This document shows positions 57,294 through 64,000 of a DNA stretch of 64,000 bases, piece after piece (the first letter of the stretch is position 1; every line of letters starts with the position of its first letter). The stretch lies in NCBI RefSeq assembly GCF_034313965.1, contig NZ_JAVIWQ010000002.1, positions 1,054,001 through 1,118,000 on the forward strand, read 5' to 3'. Origin of the DNA: Herbaspirillum sp. RTI4 (GTDB taxonomy: Bacteria; Pseudomonadota; Gammaproteobacteria; Burkholderiales; Burkholderiaceae_D). The translations under genes were made by a program, and so were the position numbers. The notes beneath the pieces were generated by a model that was not told where the DNA came from, ran no database searches, and saw only the letters and a program-made list of their open reading frames with translations.

Positions 57294-58448
57294 TTACGAG
57301 GACGCTGTCCCGGCTGGCGCAGACGGATGGTTATCGTGTAATCCCTCAGCAGCGATAAGGCGATTGCGGCCGGTATGCTTGGCGCGGTACAGGGCCTGAT
57401 CGGCCCGCGCCAGAAGCTGTTGCTTGAGTGCCTCGGCGCTGACGCTGCGGTCGGGTGCAATGACTGCCGCCGCGCCGCCTGAAATAGTGACGCTGACCGG
57501 CGCAAAGCCGCTGATTTCCATATTGCGGGACGCAATACTGAGACGGATGCGCTCGCCGATACGCATGGCATCGGCCATCGTGGCCTGATTCAGCAGCACC
57601 ACAAATTCTTCTCCACCGAAACGGGCAAAGGAATCGCTGAGGCGCAATTCCTTTTTGATCCGGTTGGCCACTTCGCACAAGACCTGATCGCCGCTGTGAT
57701 GGCCGAACTGGTCATTGATGCGCTTGAAGTGATCGATATCCATAAACAGGCACGCCAGCCCCGATCGTTCCCGCTGCGCGCGCGCCAGTTCTTCCTGCAG
57801 GCGTTGTTCGATGTAGCGACGGTTGCTGATGCCGGTGAGCGGATCGGTCAGACCGATATGCTTGAGGCGCTCGCTGTTGATCACATTTTCCAGACAGATA
57901 GCGACAATGGACGCCAGCCGCTCAATGAAGTCGGTTGCCAGATGGCTGGCAAAGCGGGTTTCATGCGCGCTGCCCAGCGCCAGATAACCGATTAACTTGT
58001 GTTGTCGTGACAACGGCAGAATTGCCACGCTGGCGGGGACATAGAGGGGAAACATGGGGCGATGCCGCTGACTATCGTAGGTCCCGAGTTCCGGGCCGGA
58101 CTTGTCGTCCGGCAAGGGTGCTTGCCGGAACAGCAGATGGGGAAATTCCCTGAGACCGATTTTCAGGTCGTCCAGGATATGACGGATATCGTAATCGGCG
58201 TCGATCAGGGTCAGCGTCACGGCTTCCAGTTGGAAGGTGTGCGGCATGGTTTGGGAAATCGCTTCGATCAGTTCGCGAAAACTGCCGGAACCGATCAGAC
58301 TCAGATCGAATGCCTGATGCTTGTGCATGATTTGCTGGTTGGTATGGGCCAGCTTCAGCAATTCCTGCATTTCGGCATGCAGACGATGGTTCTCGTCGAG
58401 CAAGTCCTCATTCATCGCCGACAGATCCGCGGCGTGCGATGGTTCCAT
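57294..58448 (-). CDS. Diguanylate cyclase with DUF484/GAF-like sensor
   Basis: The 384-residue cytoplasmic protein has a helical start (about 12-50), a GAF-like DUF484 domain (about 45-215) and a GGDEF domain (about 220-370). The active-site motif RFGGEEF is intact and the inhibitory I-site RLSD lies five residues before it, so feedback by c-di-GMP is expected. DPLTGISNRRYIEQRL and MDIDHFKRINDQFGHHSGD are standard. With the EAL enzyme at 4.9-6.5 kb it forms part of the c-di-GMP network, though the two genes are far apart. Confidence 0.93.
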   Translation of the reverse strand: MEPSHAADLSAMNEDLLDENHRLHAEMQELLKLAHTNQQIMHKHQAFDLSLIGSGSFRELIEAISQTMPHTFQLEAVTLTLIDADYDIRHILDDLKIGLREFPHLLFRQAPLPDDKSGPELGTYDSQRHRPMFPLYVPASVAILPLSRQHKLIGYLALGSAHETRFASHLATDFIERLASIVAICLENVINSERLKHIGLTDPLTGISNRRYIEQRLQEELARAQRERSGLACLFMDIDHFKRINDQFGHHSGDQVLCEVANRIKKELRLSDSFARFGGEEFVVLLNQATMADAMRIGERIRLSIASRNMEISGFAPVSVTISGGAAAVIAPDRSVSAEALKQQLLARADQALYRAKHTGRNRLIAAEGLHDNHPSAPAGTASS

Positions 58449-58557
58449 GTCTGTCCCGGTCTGAAAGCCGACTGTTTGATCGATCTGCGCCGCAGCTTGC
58501 GTCGCCCCTGTCCTAACTGTCCGAAGTTTGCCACACGAGTAGTACCGCAGTATTACA

Positions 58558-58594
58558 GACGGCTCAGGGAATGTGTTTCCTGAGCCGTCTTTTC
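58558..58594. terminator. Terminator hairpin after the methyltransferase gene
   Basis: An 11-bp stem GACGGCTCAGG/CCTGAGCCGTC with a 10-base loop is followed on the plus strand by TTTTC. It lies 41 bp past the methyltransferase stop. On the minus strand, the direction of that gene, the T-run is weak, so termination there may be partial. Confidence 0.6.
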
Positions 58595-58634
58595 AATCGA
58601 AGCTGGCAGATGGCAGCGTGATTTAAAGCAGAAT

Positions 58635-59510
58635 TTACAGCGCGCTGAAAAAACGGGTCGACATGCTCTCCAGTCCCACGCTGCGCAACACTTCCTGCAA
58701 GCGTTCGGCTGGCCGTTGTCGCGGCAAATCCTTGTAACGGGCAATGATCAGCTCGTTTTTCATCGAATGCTCCCAGCCCACCAGTTCCGTTACGCTGACC
58801 TGATACCCGTGCGCTTCCAGTTGCAGGCAGCGCAAGACATTGGTCAGCTGGCTGCCAAATTCGCGGGTATGCAGCGGATGCCGCCACAGTTCAGTGAGCG
58901 AAGACTGCTGCAAGGCCTTGCCCTTGTTCAGATTCAAGGCTTTGGCCACTTCGGCCTGACAGCAAGGCACCAGCACCATGAATTTGGCCTGTTTTTGCAG
59001 GGCAAAGTGGATGGCGTCATCGGTCGCCGTATCGCAGGCATGCAAGGCGGTCACGATATCGATGTGCGCCGGCAACAAGTCCGACGTGGTCGATTGCGCT
59101 ACCGACAAATTAAGAAATTCCATGCCCGGAAACCCGAGCCGGGTCGCCAGTTGTCGCGATTGCTGCACCAGCTCTTCGCGCGTTTCTATGCCGAAAATGC
59201 GTGAGCCGCTATCGAGCGTTTTGAAAAACAGGTCGTACAGGATGAAGCCCAGATAAGACTTGCCCGCACCGTGGTCGACCAGCTGCACGTCGGGATGATC
59301 GAGGCGAATCTCTTGCAGCAGCGGCTCGATGAACTGATAGAGGTGGTACACCTGCTTGAGCTTGCGACGGCTGTCCTGATTGAGCTTGCCGTCGCGCGTC
59401 AGGATGTGCAATTCCTTGAGTAATTCCAGCGACTGACCGGGGCGGATTTCGGGCGGCAGCACCGCCGCTTCCGGCACCTTGGTTTTGGTTTTGTTTGTAC
59501 TTTTAGACAT
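58635..59510 (-). CDS. SAM-dependent methyltransferase, Methyltransf_32-like
   Basis: The 291-residue protein has a class I SAM site [20 protein letters not shown] (about 75-94), then [14 protein letters not shown]. The active-site-like segment [12 protein letters not shown] and the [18 protein letters not shown] stretch ([15 protein letters not shown]) match the Methyltransf_32 (PF13679) family, some of whose eukaryotic relatives are GSTCD proteins. Its substrate, probably RNA or a protein, is unknown. Its start overlaps the ychF end by 8 bp, so it is translated with ychF. Confidence 0.82.
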   Translation of the reverse strand: MSKSTNKTKTKVPEAAVLPPEIRPGQSLELLKELHILTRDGKLNQDSRRKLKQVYHLYQFIEPLLQEIRLDHPDVQLVDHGAGKSYLGFILYDLFFKTLDSGSRIFGIETREELVQQSRQLATRLGFPGMEFLNLSVAQSTTSDLLPAHIDIVTALHACDTATDDAIHFALQKQAKFMVLVPCCQAEVAKALNLNKGKALQQSSLTELWRHPLHTREFGSQLTNVLRCLQLEAHGYQVSVTELVGWEHSMKNELIIARYKDLPRQRPAERLQEVLRSVGLESMSTRFFSAL

Positions 59511-60594
59511 TGAACAGGAAATTCATCACATCGCCATTTTTGACGATGTATTCCTTGCCTTCAGAACGCATCTTGCCGGCTTCTTTCGCACCCGCTTCGC
59601 CCTTGAAATGGATGAAATCTTCGTAAGCAATGGTCTGGGCGCGGATAAAGCCGCGTTCAAAGTCGGTGTGGATCACACCGGCAGCTTGCGGGCCGGTCGC
59701 GCCCACGTGGACGGTCCAGGCGCGCACTTCCTTGACGCCAGCGGTGAAGTAGGTTTGCAGGCCCAGCAGTGTGTAGGCAGCGCGGATCAGGCGATCCAGC
59801 CCCGGCTCTTCCAGACCCATGTCGGCCAGGAAAGCGCCCTTGTCGGCGTCGTCCAGATCGGCAATTTCGGCTTCCATTGCCGCGCAGATGGCGACGACCG
59901 GCGCATTTTGCGCTTTGGCGTAGGCGGTCAGCTGATCGAGCAGGGGATTGTTTTCAAAACCATCGTCGGCCACATTGCCGACAAACATCGCGGGCTTGGC
60001 GGTAATCAGGTAGAGCGGTTTAATCAGTTCCATCTCTTCGGCATCCAGACCGGCGGCGCGCACCGGTTTGGCATCGTTGAGGAAAGGCATGATGCGTTCC
60101 ATGATGGCCAGCAGCTTGACGGCATCCTTGTCGCCGGCGCGTGCTTTTTTGCTTTCGCGATGGATGGCTTTTTCCAGCGCGGCCAGATCGGCCAATGCCA
60201 GTTCGGTCTGAATCACGGCGATATCGTCCAGCGGATCGATGCGGCCGGAAACGTGAATCACGTTCGGATCTTCAAAGCAACGCACCACGTTGACGATAGC
60301 GTCGGTTTCGCGGATATGCGCCAGAAACTGGTTGCCCAGTCCTTCGCCCTTGGAAGCACCGGCCACCAGCCCGGCGATATCGACGAATTCCACCGTGGCG
60401 CGCTGGATACGCTCTGGCTTGACGATCTCGGCCAGCGCGGTCAGCCGCGGATCTGGCACCTCGACGATGCCGTTGTTCGGCTCAATGGTGCAGAAGGGAT
60501 AGTTTTCGGCAGGGATGCCGGCCTTGGTTAGTGCATTGAAAAGGGTGGACTTACCAACGTTGGGCAAGCCGACAATGCCGCATTTGAGACTCAT
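59503..60594 (-). CDS. ychF: Redox-regulated ATPase YchF
   Basis: YchF (OLA1 family) is a ribosome-associated P-loop NTPase that prefers ATP. The 363-residue length is standard. The P-loop is [10 protein letters not shown]2/G3 lie in [10 protein letters not shown] and [21 protein letters not shown], and the altered G4 motif is in the NVADDG region (NKxD absent, which explains ATP preference). The C-terminal TGS-like domain ends with the usual [10 protein letters not shown]. Confidence 0.98.
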   Translation of the reverse strand: MSLKCGIVGLPNVGKSTLFNALTKAGIPAENYPFCTIEPNNGIVEVPDPRLTALAEIVKPERIQRATVEFVDIAGLVAGASKGEGLGNQFLAHIRETDAIVNVVRCFEDPNVIHVSGRIDPLDDIAVIQTELALADLAALEKAIHRESKKARAGDKDAVKLLAIMERIMPFLNDAKPVRAAGLDAEEMELIKPLYLITAKPAMFVGNVADDGFENNPLLDQLTAYAKAQNAPVVAICAAMEAEIADLDDADKGAFLADMGLEEPGLDRLIRAAYTLLGLQTYFTAGVKEVRAWTVHVGATGPQAAGVIHTDFERGFIRAQTIAYEDFIHFKGEAGAKEAGKMRSEGKEYIVKNGDVMNFLFNV

Positions 60595-60848
60595 GAGAAA
60601 TTTTCCGGATCGAGAGGTTATTTGTTAGTTGTGCTGCGAATTGTGCTGCGCTTGCCGGGTATTTCCTGCGCTGTTGGCCTCTGGGGAGAGGCGCTCAGAC
60701 CGGCAGGTGGCATGCCAAGCCGCAATTGTAACCGTTCGCTTGCCGGGATAAGGCCAAAAGGGTGGGGGAGGCGTTGTGGCTGTCCGACTTCGCCCTAAGC
60801 TATATCACTTGATTCAGGCCTGCCTGCCCCACGTAAACGCGGCACTTG

Positions 60849-61559
60849 TCAGAGGTAAATGACCTCGACGATCGCACTGCCCTTGAGTTCAATATCGGCG
60901 TTGCTGGGGACGTTGCCCCCTTTTTCGATGGACGCAGCCAACTCCATTGGGAAGACGAAGCGCGTGCCGCTTATCAGCACGGTATTGTTCGAGGGGGCGA
61001 TCAGGTGGCCAGAGGAGGTGTCCACATAGGGCCTGCTAGTGAGGGAATCTCTTGCCGGGCCCGTCATGAGGTGGGAACTGGTAAGGGTGCCGGTGGCATC
61101 GGTGACCGACACTTTGTTCATGCGAATCGCCAGGGCCGCGATGGGTTGTCCACTCGTGGAGCCTAGTGAAAAAAACTTGATCGGGGCAAGATTTATGGCG
61201 AGTGCGCCTGAACCAGGCTGCTTGAATTGAAAATTCATCCCACGGTTGGGCTTGCTCGACGCAGGCCGGTTGTCCGTTATTTTGAGCGCCACCAGCGTCG
61301 GGCTGTCGCACTGAACCGTGGCGGAAAAGGGTTTGGCATCCACTCCGACGGAGGCCGATGGGCTGAGTTGGCCACGCAAAATTTCACCGAAATCGACAAG
61401 ACCATCATTTTGCAGCTCAATCTGGCAAACGGTCGCTTTGAGTGCTCCCGTCATTTTCCACGGCGCCGTCATGGCGGCGTGCGTCGCGGTAGCCACCATC
61501 CCCAGGAGGGCGCTTGCCAGACACTGCATTATTATTGATTTCGCAGAAGCTGTTTTCAT
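60849..61559 (-). CDS. DUF1120 fimbrial-subunit-like protein, type A
   Basis: The 236-residue exported protein has a signal peptide ending in THA (about 28). The mature part matches DUF1120, a family of fimbrial-adhesin-like proteins. Two cysteines (ATVCQIEL and ATVQCDSP) are placed like the pilin disulfide. The C-terminus ends in an alternating hydrophobic strand with a penultimate tyrosine (AIVEVIYL), the kind of strand that chaperone-usher chaperones grip. It is most like the partial gene at the window's end. A 254-bp gap to ychF shows no gene. Confidence 0.8.
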   Translation of the reverse strand: MKTASAKSIIMQCLASALLGMVATATHAAMTAPWKMTGALKATVCQIELQNDGLVDFGEILRGQLSPSASVGVDAKPFSATVQCDSPTLVALKITDNRPASSKPNRGMNFQFKQPGSGALAINLAPIKFFSLGSTSGQPIAALAIRMNKVSVTDATGTLTSSHLMTGPARDSLTSRPYVDTSSGHLIAPSNNTVLISGTRFVFPMELAASIEKGGNVPSNADIELKGSAIVEVIYL

Positions 61560-61691
61560 GGCGGGTCACGTAGGGTGAGTCGTGTGTGCTGCGGAGCAAA
61601 TTCAGGGGGCGGCGCGTTGGTAAAAGGACGGTCGCCCCCACTGTTCTGAACTTGCCCTCGCACTTACTTCGCTTACTTTATTGAAAAGACT

Positions 61692-62405
61692 TTACAGATA
61701 GTGGATTTCCATCGTGGTCCTGCCTTCCAGTTCGACGTCGTCCGTACCGGCAAGCAGGGCACCCTCGTTGAGAGTGGTTAGCACCTTGATAGGGAAGCTG
61801 AATTCTTTCCCTGCTGCGTTGCTCCAGGACGTACCGCCGCCTGTGGTCGTCGTTATATAAGGTTTACGGCTATCGAAAAACTTTTCGTTGAGATATCCAC
61901 AGGCGCTTGCGCATGCTGCAACAGTGTCAGTCACATCGAGATAGGCATCGACCGAGGTGCCATCATTTTTGGTGACCGTCGGCTTCTCGAACTGCAAAGC
62001 ATAGGCACCAATGGAGACGTTAGGGGCGAAGCGGCCCAGACCGAGTAAAGATTCTGATGGCAGTGTAATTAAAGTGGAGCCCATGACTTGGGTGGGCAAT
62101 GGGGTGTCCGGTTTCATGTCCGTGCCCGGGTTGTCATCGGTCACCTTGACCCAGATAAGAGTGTCCATATTGCAGCTGACTTCCAGCGTAATGGCTTTCT
62201 CGCTCAGATAATTAGCCTCACCCGGATTCAGGCTGCCGCGCGGAATAACGCCGTAATCAACCTCGCTGACGATATTCGCATCACACGCGGGCATCGTGAT
62301 CTTGGCGCTCAGATTGAGAGCGGAGCTGGCAGGGGTTGCTGCGCCAGCGTACCCGGCGAGACCCAGCAGAAAAGCGAATCCGCCGAGTTTTTGAATGTTG
62401 TTCAT
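61692..62405 (-). CDS. DUF1120 fimbrial-subunit-like protein, type B copy 1
   Basis: The 237-residue exported protein starts MNNIQKLGGFAFLLGLAGYA and is cut after GAA or AAT. The DUF1120 pattern continues with MPACDANIVSEVDYGVIPRGSL, then ITLEVSCNMDTLIWVKVTDDN. The end is RTTMEIHYL with a penultimate tyrosine. Four further cysteine-region residues (ACASACGY) lie near 165. It is close to the next gene upstream (62799-63515) from the signal peptide to the end. The downstream flank is also alike (ctgaacttgcc at 61647 and 62762), so gene and flank were duplicated together. Confidence 0.82.
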   Translation of the reverse strand: MNNIQKLGGFAFLLGLAGYAGAATPASSALNLSAKITMPACDANIVSEVDYGVIPRGSLNPGEANYLSEKAITLEVSCNMDTLIWVKVTDDNPGTDMKPDTPLPTQVMGSTLITLPSESLLGLGRFAPNVSIGAYALQFEKPTVTKNDGTSVDAYLDVTDTVAACASACGYLNEKFFDSRKPYITTTTGGGTSWSNAAGKEFSFPIKVLTTLNEGALLAGTDDVELEGRTTMEIHYL

Positions 62406-62460
62406 GGTGCTGAATTCCTTGAGTGAAGAATTGGGTAACTTACGGACAAAGCCGCTGGCG

Positions 62461-62645
62461 TTGTTGCATTGCCTTGCCGTGCTAGAGCACTGTCTGCGGC
62501 AATGCGCCTAGCCAGTGGCGTTGTTGCATTGCCTTGCCGTGCTAGAGCACTGTCTGCGGCAATGCGCCTAGCCAGTGGCGTTGTTGCATTGCCTTGCCTT
62601 GCCGTGCTAGAGCACTGTCTGCGGCAATGCGCCTGGCCAGTGGCT
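62461..62645. repeat. Three 60-bp tandem hairpin repeats between DUF1120 genes
   Basis: Two exact 60-bp units (62461-62520, 62521-62580) are followed by a 65-bp unit with a five-base insertion (cttgc) and a few changes. Each unit can fold into a long hairpin: outer arms GCATTGCC/GGCAATGC and an inner GTGCT-ag-AGCAC. The array sits in the 393-bp gap between the two type B genes, 56-240 bp upstream of the start of the downstream copy. No gene is visible in the gap. Confidence 0.93.
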
Positions 62646-62798
62646 TTGTGCGTAAGTCCTAAAACCGTAACCGGCCCTATTCATTTCGGAGGCTATGTTT
62701 TCATGGATGGCCGCGCAGGGTGCGAGAGGTTGTCGCACTGAGTACGGTCGCCTCCGCTGCGCTGAACTTGCCAACGCGCCCACTTTTCAGAAACTGCC

Positions 62799-63515
62799 TT
62801 ACAAAAAGTAGATTTCCATCGTGGCTTTACCTGCCAGATCGATGTTCGTGGTGCCGGTAAGAAGCGAGCCTTTGTTGAGTGTGGTGGCAACCTTGATGGG
62901 GAAGGTGAATTCTTTCCCTGCGGGGTGGCGCCAGGAACCACTTTCGTTGACGGTCGCCGATACATAAGGCGAGCTGCTTCTGACAACCTCTTTCGCGGTT
63001 CCACAGCTACTCGTGCACTCTCGGGGACGGTCAGATAAAGCAATAAGGGCGGTAGTACTCACGGCAGTATTGTTGATGACCGTTGCCTCGTTGAATTGCA
63101 AAGCATAGGCTCCGACGGAGACGCCATCGGCGAACTTGCCCAGGCCCAAAAAAGCTTCTGGCGGCTGATCCGGGTGAGCGCCGACATCGAATTCCATTCC
63201 CAGGTAGCCACCCGGCTTCATGTCCGCCCCGGTATTGTCGTCAGTCACCTTGACCCACAGCATGGTATCCATATCGCAGCTAATTTGTAGCGCGATAGAT
63301 TTTGGTGGCAGGAAAGTAAACTCTGTGGGGTTCAACGAGCCGCGTGAGATGCTGCCGTGGTCGACCGTGCCGGAGATGGTTGCGTTGCACGCGGGGGCTT
63401 TGATTTTGGCGCTCAGAGTGAGTGCTGCGGTAGCCGGCGCAGGCGTTGCTGCGCAGGCGTAACCGGCGAGGCCCAGCAGAAAAGCGAATCCGCTGATTTT
63501 TTGTATGTTGTTCAT
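62799..63515 (-). CDS. DUF1120 fimbrial-subunit-like protein, type B copy 2
   Basis: The 238-residue exported protein starts MNNIQKISGFAFLLGLAGYA, nearly the same as its downstream copy; a longer in-frame start at 63560 is not supported. AAGGA lies before the ATG. Mature landmarks are APACNATISGTVDHGSISRGSL, IALQISCDMDTMLWVKVTDDN and the end KATMEIYFL. Here the last residues are Y-F-L rather than H-Y-L. A cysteine pair (ECTSSCG) matches the copy's ACASACG. Confidence 0.82.
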   Translation of the reverse strand: MNNIQKISGFAFLLGLAGYACAATPAPATAALTLSAKIKAPACNATISGTVDHGSISRGSLNPTEFTFLPPKSIALQISCDMDTMLWVKVTDDNTGADMKPGGYLGMEFDVGAHPDQPPEAFLGLGKFADGVSVGAYALQFNEATVINNTAVSTTALIALSDRPRECTSSCGTAKEVVRSSSPYVSATVNESGSWRHPAGKEFTFPIKVATTLNKGSLLTGTTNIDLAGKATMEIYFL

Positions 63516-63559
63516 GGTGTTGAATTCCTTTAATGAAAAAATGATCCGCGCAAGAGTCA

Positions 63560-64000
63560 TCAGAGATAGACGACGGAGACCGTGGCATCGCCTTTGAGCA
63601 CAATTTCGGCGGCGGAAGGGATGTGATAGGTGGACATGACGGAGGCCGCGATTTCAAGAGGAAAAACGAAATCTCTGCCAGAGCTGGGCACGTTGATGCC
63701 GGCGGCGTAAGGAGCCACCAGTTCGGACGGTTTCACATGCGTAAAGTTGGCATAAGTCGCGCCATTCATGGCGGCGTAGTCGCTTCCCATCCTTACCCCT
63801 GCGATCTCCACGGTGTCGACTTTAATCTTTTCTACGCGTATCGCAAAAGAGGCTAAACCCACGGGAGTGGTCTCGTCAGTGCTGAAGCTGAAGTAATGAG
63901 TAGTCTGCAGGTTAGTTTCGTCAGGACCATTGCCGCCAGGCTGGAATTTGAACTTCATTGCAGCGGTAGGTCGGCTTGCTGCCCGGTTGTCTTCTACCTT
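63560..64000 (-). CDS. DUF1120 fimbrial-subunit-like protein, type A (start outside window)
   Basis: Only the C-terminal 146 codons are present. The frame is open to the window edge, reading KVEDNRAASRPTAAMKFKF, which aligns with KITDNRPASSKPNRGMNFQF of the type A gene at 60849. It ends ATVSVVYL, again with a penultimate tyrosine. It lies 44 bp before the type B copy and probably leads or continues one transcript. The fimbrial chaperone and usher genes expected with such subunits, if any, would be beyond the window. Confidence 0.78.
   Translation of the reverse strand, partial: KVEDNRAASRPTAAMKFKFQPGGNGPDETNLQTTHYFSFSTDETTPVGLASFAIRVEKIKVDTVEIAGVRMGSDYAAMNGATYANFTHVKPSELVAPYAAGINVPSSGRDFVFPLEIAASVMSTYHIPSAAEIVLKGDATVSVVYL

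Noticed and set aside
59479..60531. 350-residue plus-strand frame across ychF
   Set aside because: It is antisense to a certain gene and shows only the compositional shadow of a GC-rich coding sequence.
62469..62741. 90-residue repetitive protein on the plus strand
   Set aside because: It is only the translation of the 60-bp hairpin repeats, antisense to the direction of the cluster, with no ribosome site.

Overview
The window comes from the chromosome of a Gram-negative betaproteobacterium of the order Burkholderiales, most likely family Oxalobacteraceae. This rests on the sequence character of the 16S gene, on the rrn layout (16S, tRNA-Ile, tRNA-Ala, 23S, 5S), on the order of the aa3 cytochrome oxidase cluster, on the neighbourhood rpoH-ftsXEY-M16-rsmD-coaD-ferredoxin, and on a PhaM-type polyhydroxyalkanoate granule protein. 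I cannot fix the genus by eye. Most of the window is ordinary core chromosome.

Layout. 1-6.5 kb: a chemoreceptor cut by the window edge, a CBS-domain protein, two linked unknown envelope genes, an NlpD-like LysM/LytM lipoprotein and an EAL phosphodiesterase. 7.0-10.6 kb: penicillin-binding protein 1A, followed at its stop codon by a MITE-like element and four near-identical 167-bp tandem repeats with potential RNA structure. 10.6-13.2 kb: a minus-strand operon of two DUF3108 proteins and queC. 13.3-17.7 kb: an orphan amino-acid-type binding protein, phaM, a ferritin-like di-iron protein, rfaE2 and a PCu(A)C copper chaperone. 17.7-19.4 kb: a complete ISL3-family element with a perfect 8-bp target duplication, which separates the copper chaperone from a decayed upstream ORF. 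19.5-23.4 kb: a TrpX-type ABC importer with two binding proteins. 23.4-25.8 kb: trmL, comF and bioC.

26-46.8 kb: the cytochrome c oxidase locus coxB-coxA-small ORF-ctaG-coxC is separated from its usual continuation (DUF2909-surf1-SCO-like-ctaA-ctaB-sco) by about 11.7 kb. That segment holds an IS150-like orfA remnant, a whole rRNA operon, a broken IS3-type transposase, and a GntR-controlled five-gene catabolic operon of unknown substrate. 46.8-60.6 kb: rpoH with a perfect CIRCE operator over its promoter, ftsXEY, a pair of M16 peptidase-like genes with a ParA-type ATPase between them, rsmD, coaD, a ferredoxin, an EamA transporter, a GGDEF cyclase, a methyltransferase and ychF. 60.8-64 kb: four tandem DUF1120 fimbrial-subunit-like genes in an A-B-B-A order, with three 60-bp hairpin repeats between two of them; the last gene runs off the window.

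How the genes fit together. CoxB, CoxA and CoxC with the CuB factor CtaG, the SCO proteins, Surf1 and the heme A enzymes CtaA and CtaB make one aa3 oxidase assembly line; PCu(A)C is a plausible additional copper donor. FtsE and FtsX link division to wall hydrolysis, in which an NlpD-like activator also acts. RpoH appears to be placed under HrcA control through CIRCE. I see no CRISPR array, prophage or recognisable defence system. The strongest leads for something new are the structured tandem array after ponA, the split cox locus, the disrupted ORF upstream of the copper chaperone, and the DUF1120 cluster with its hairpin repeats.
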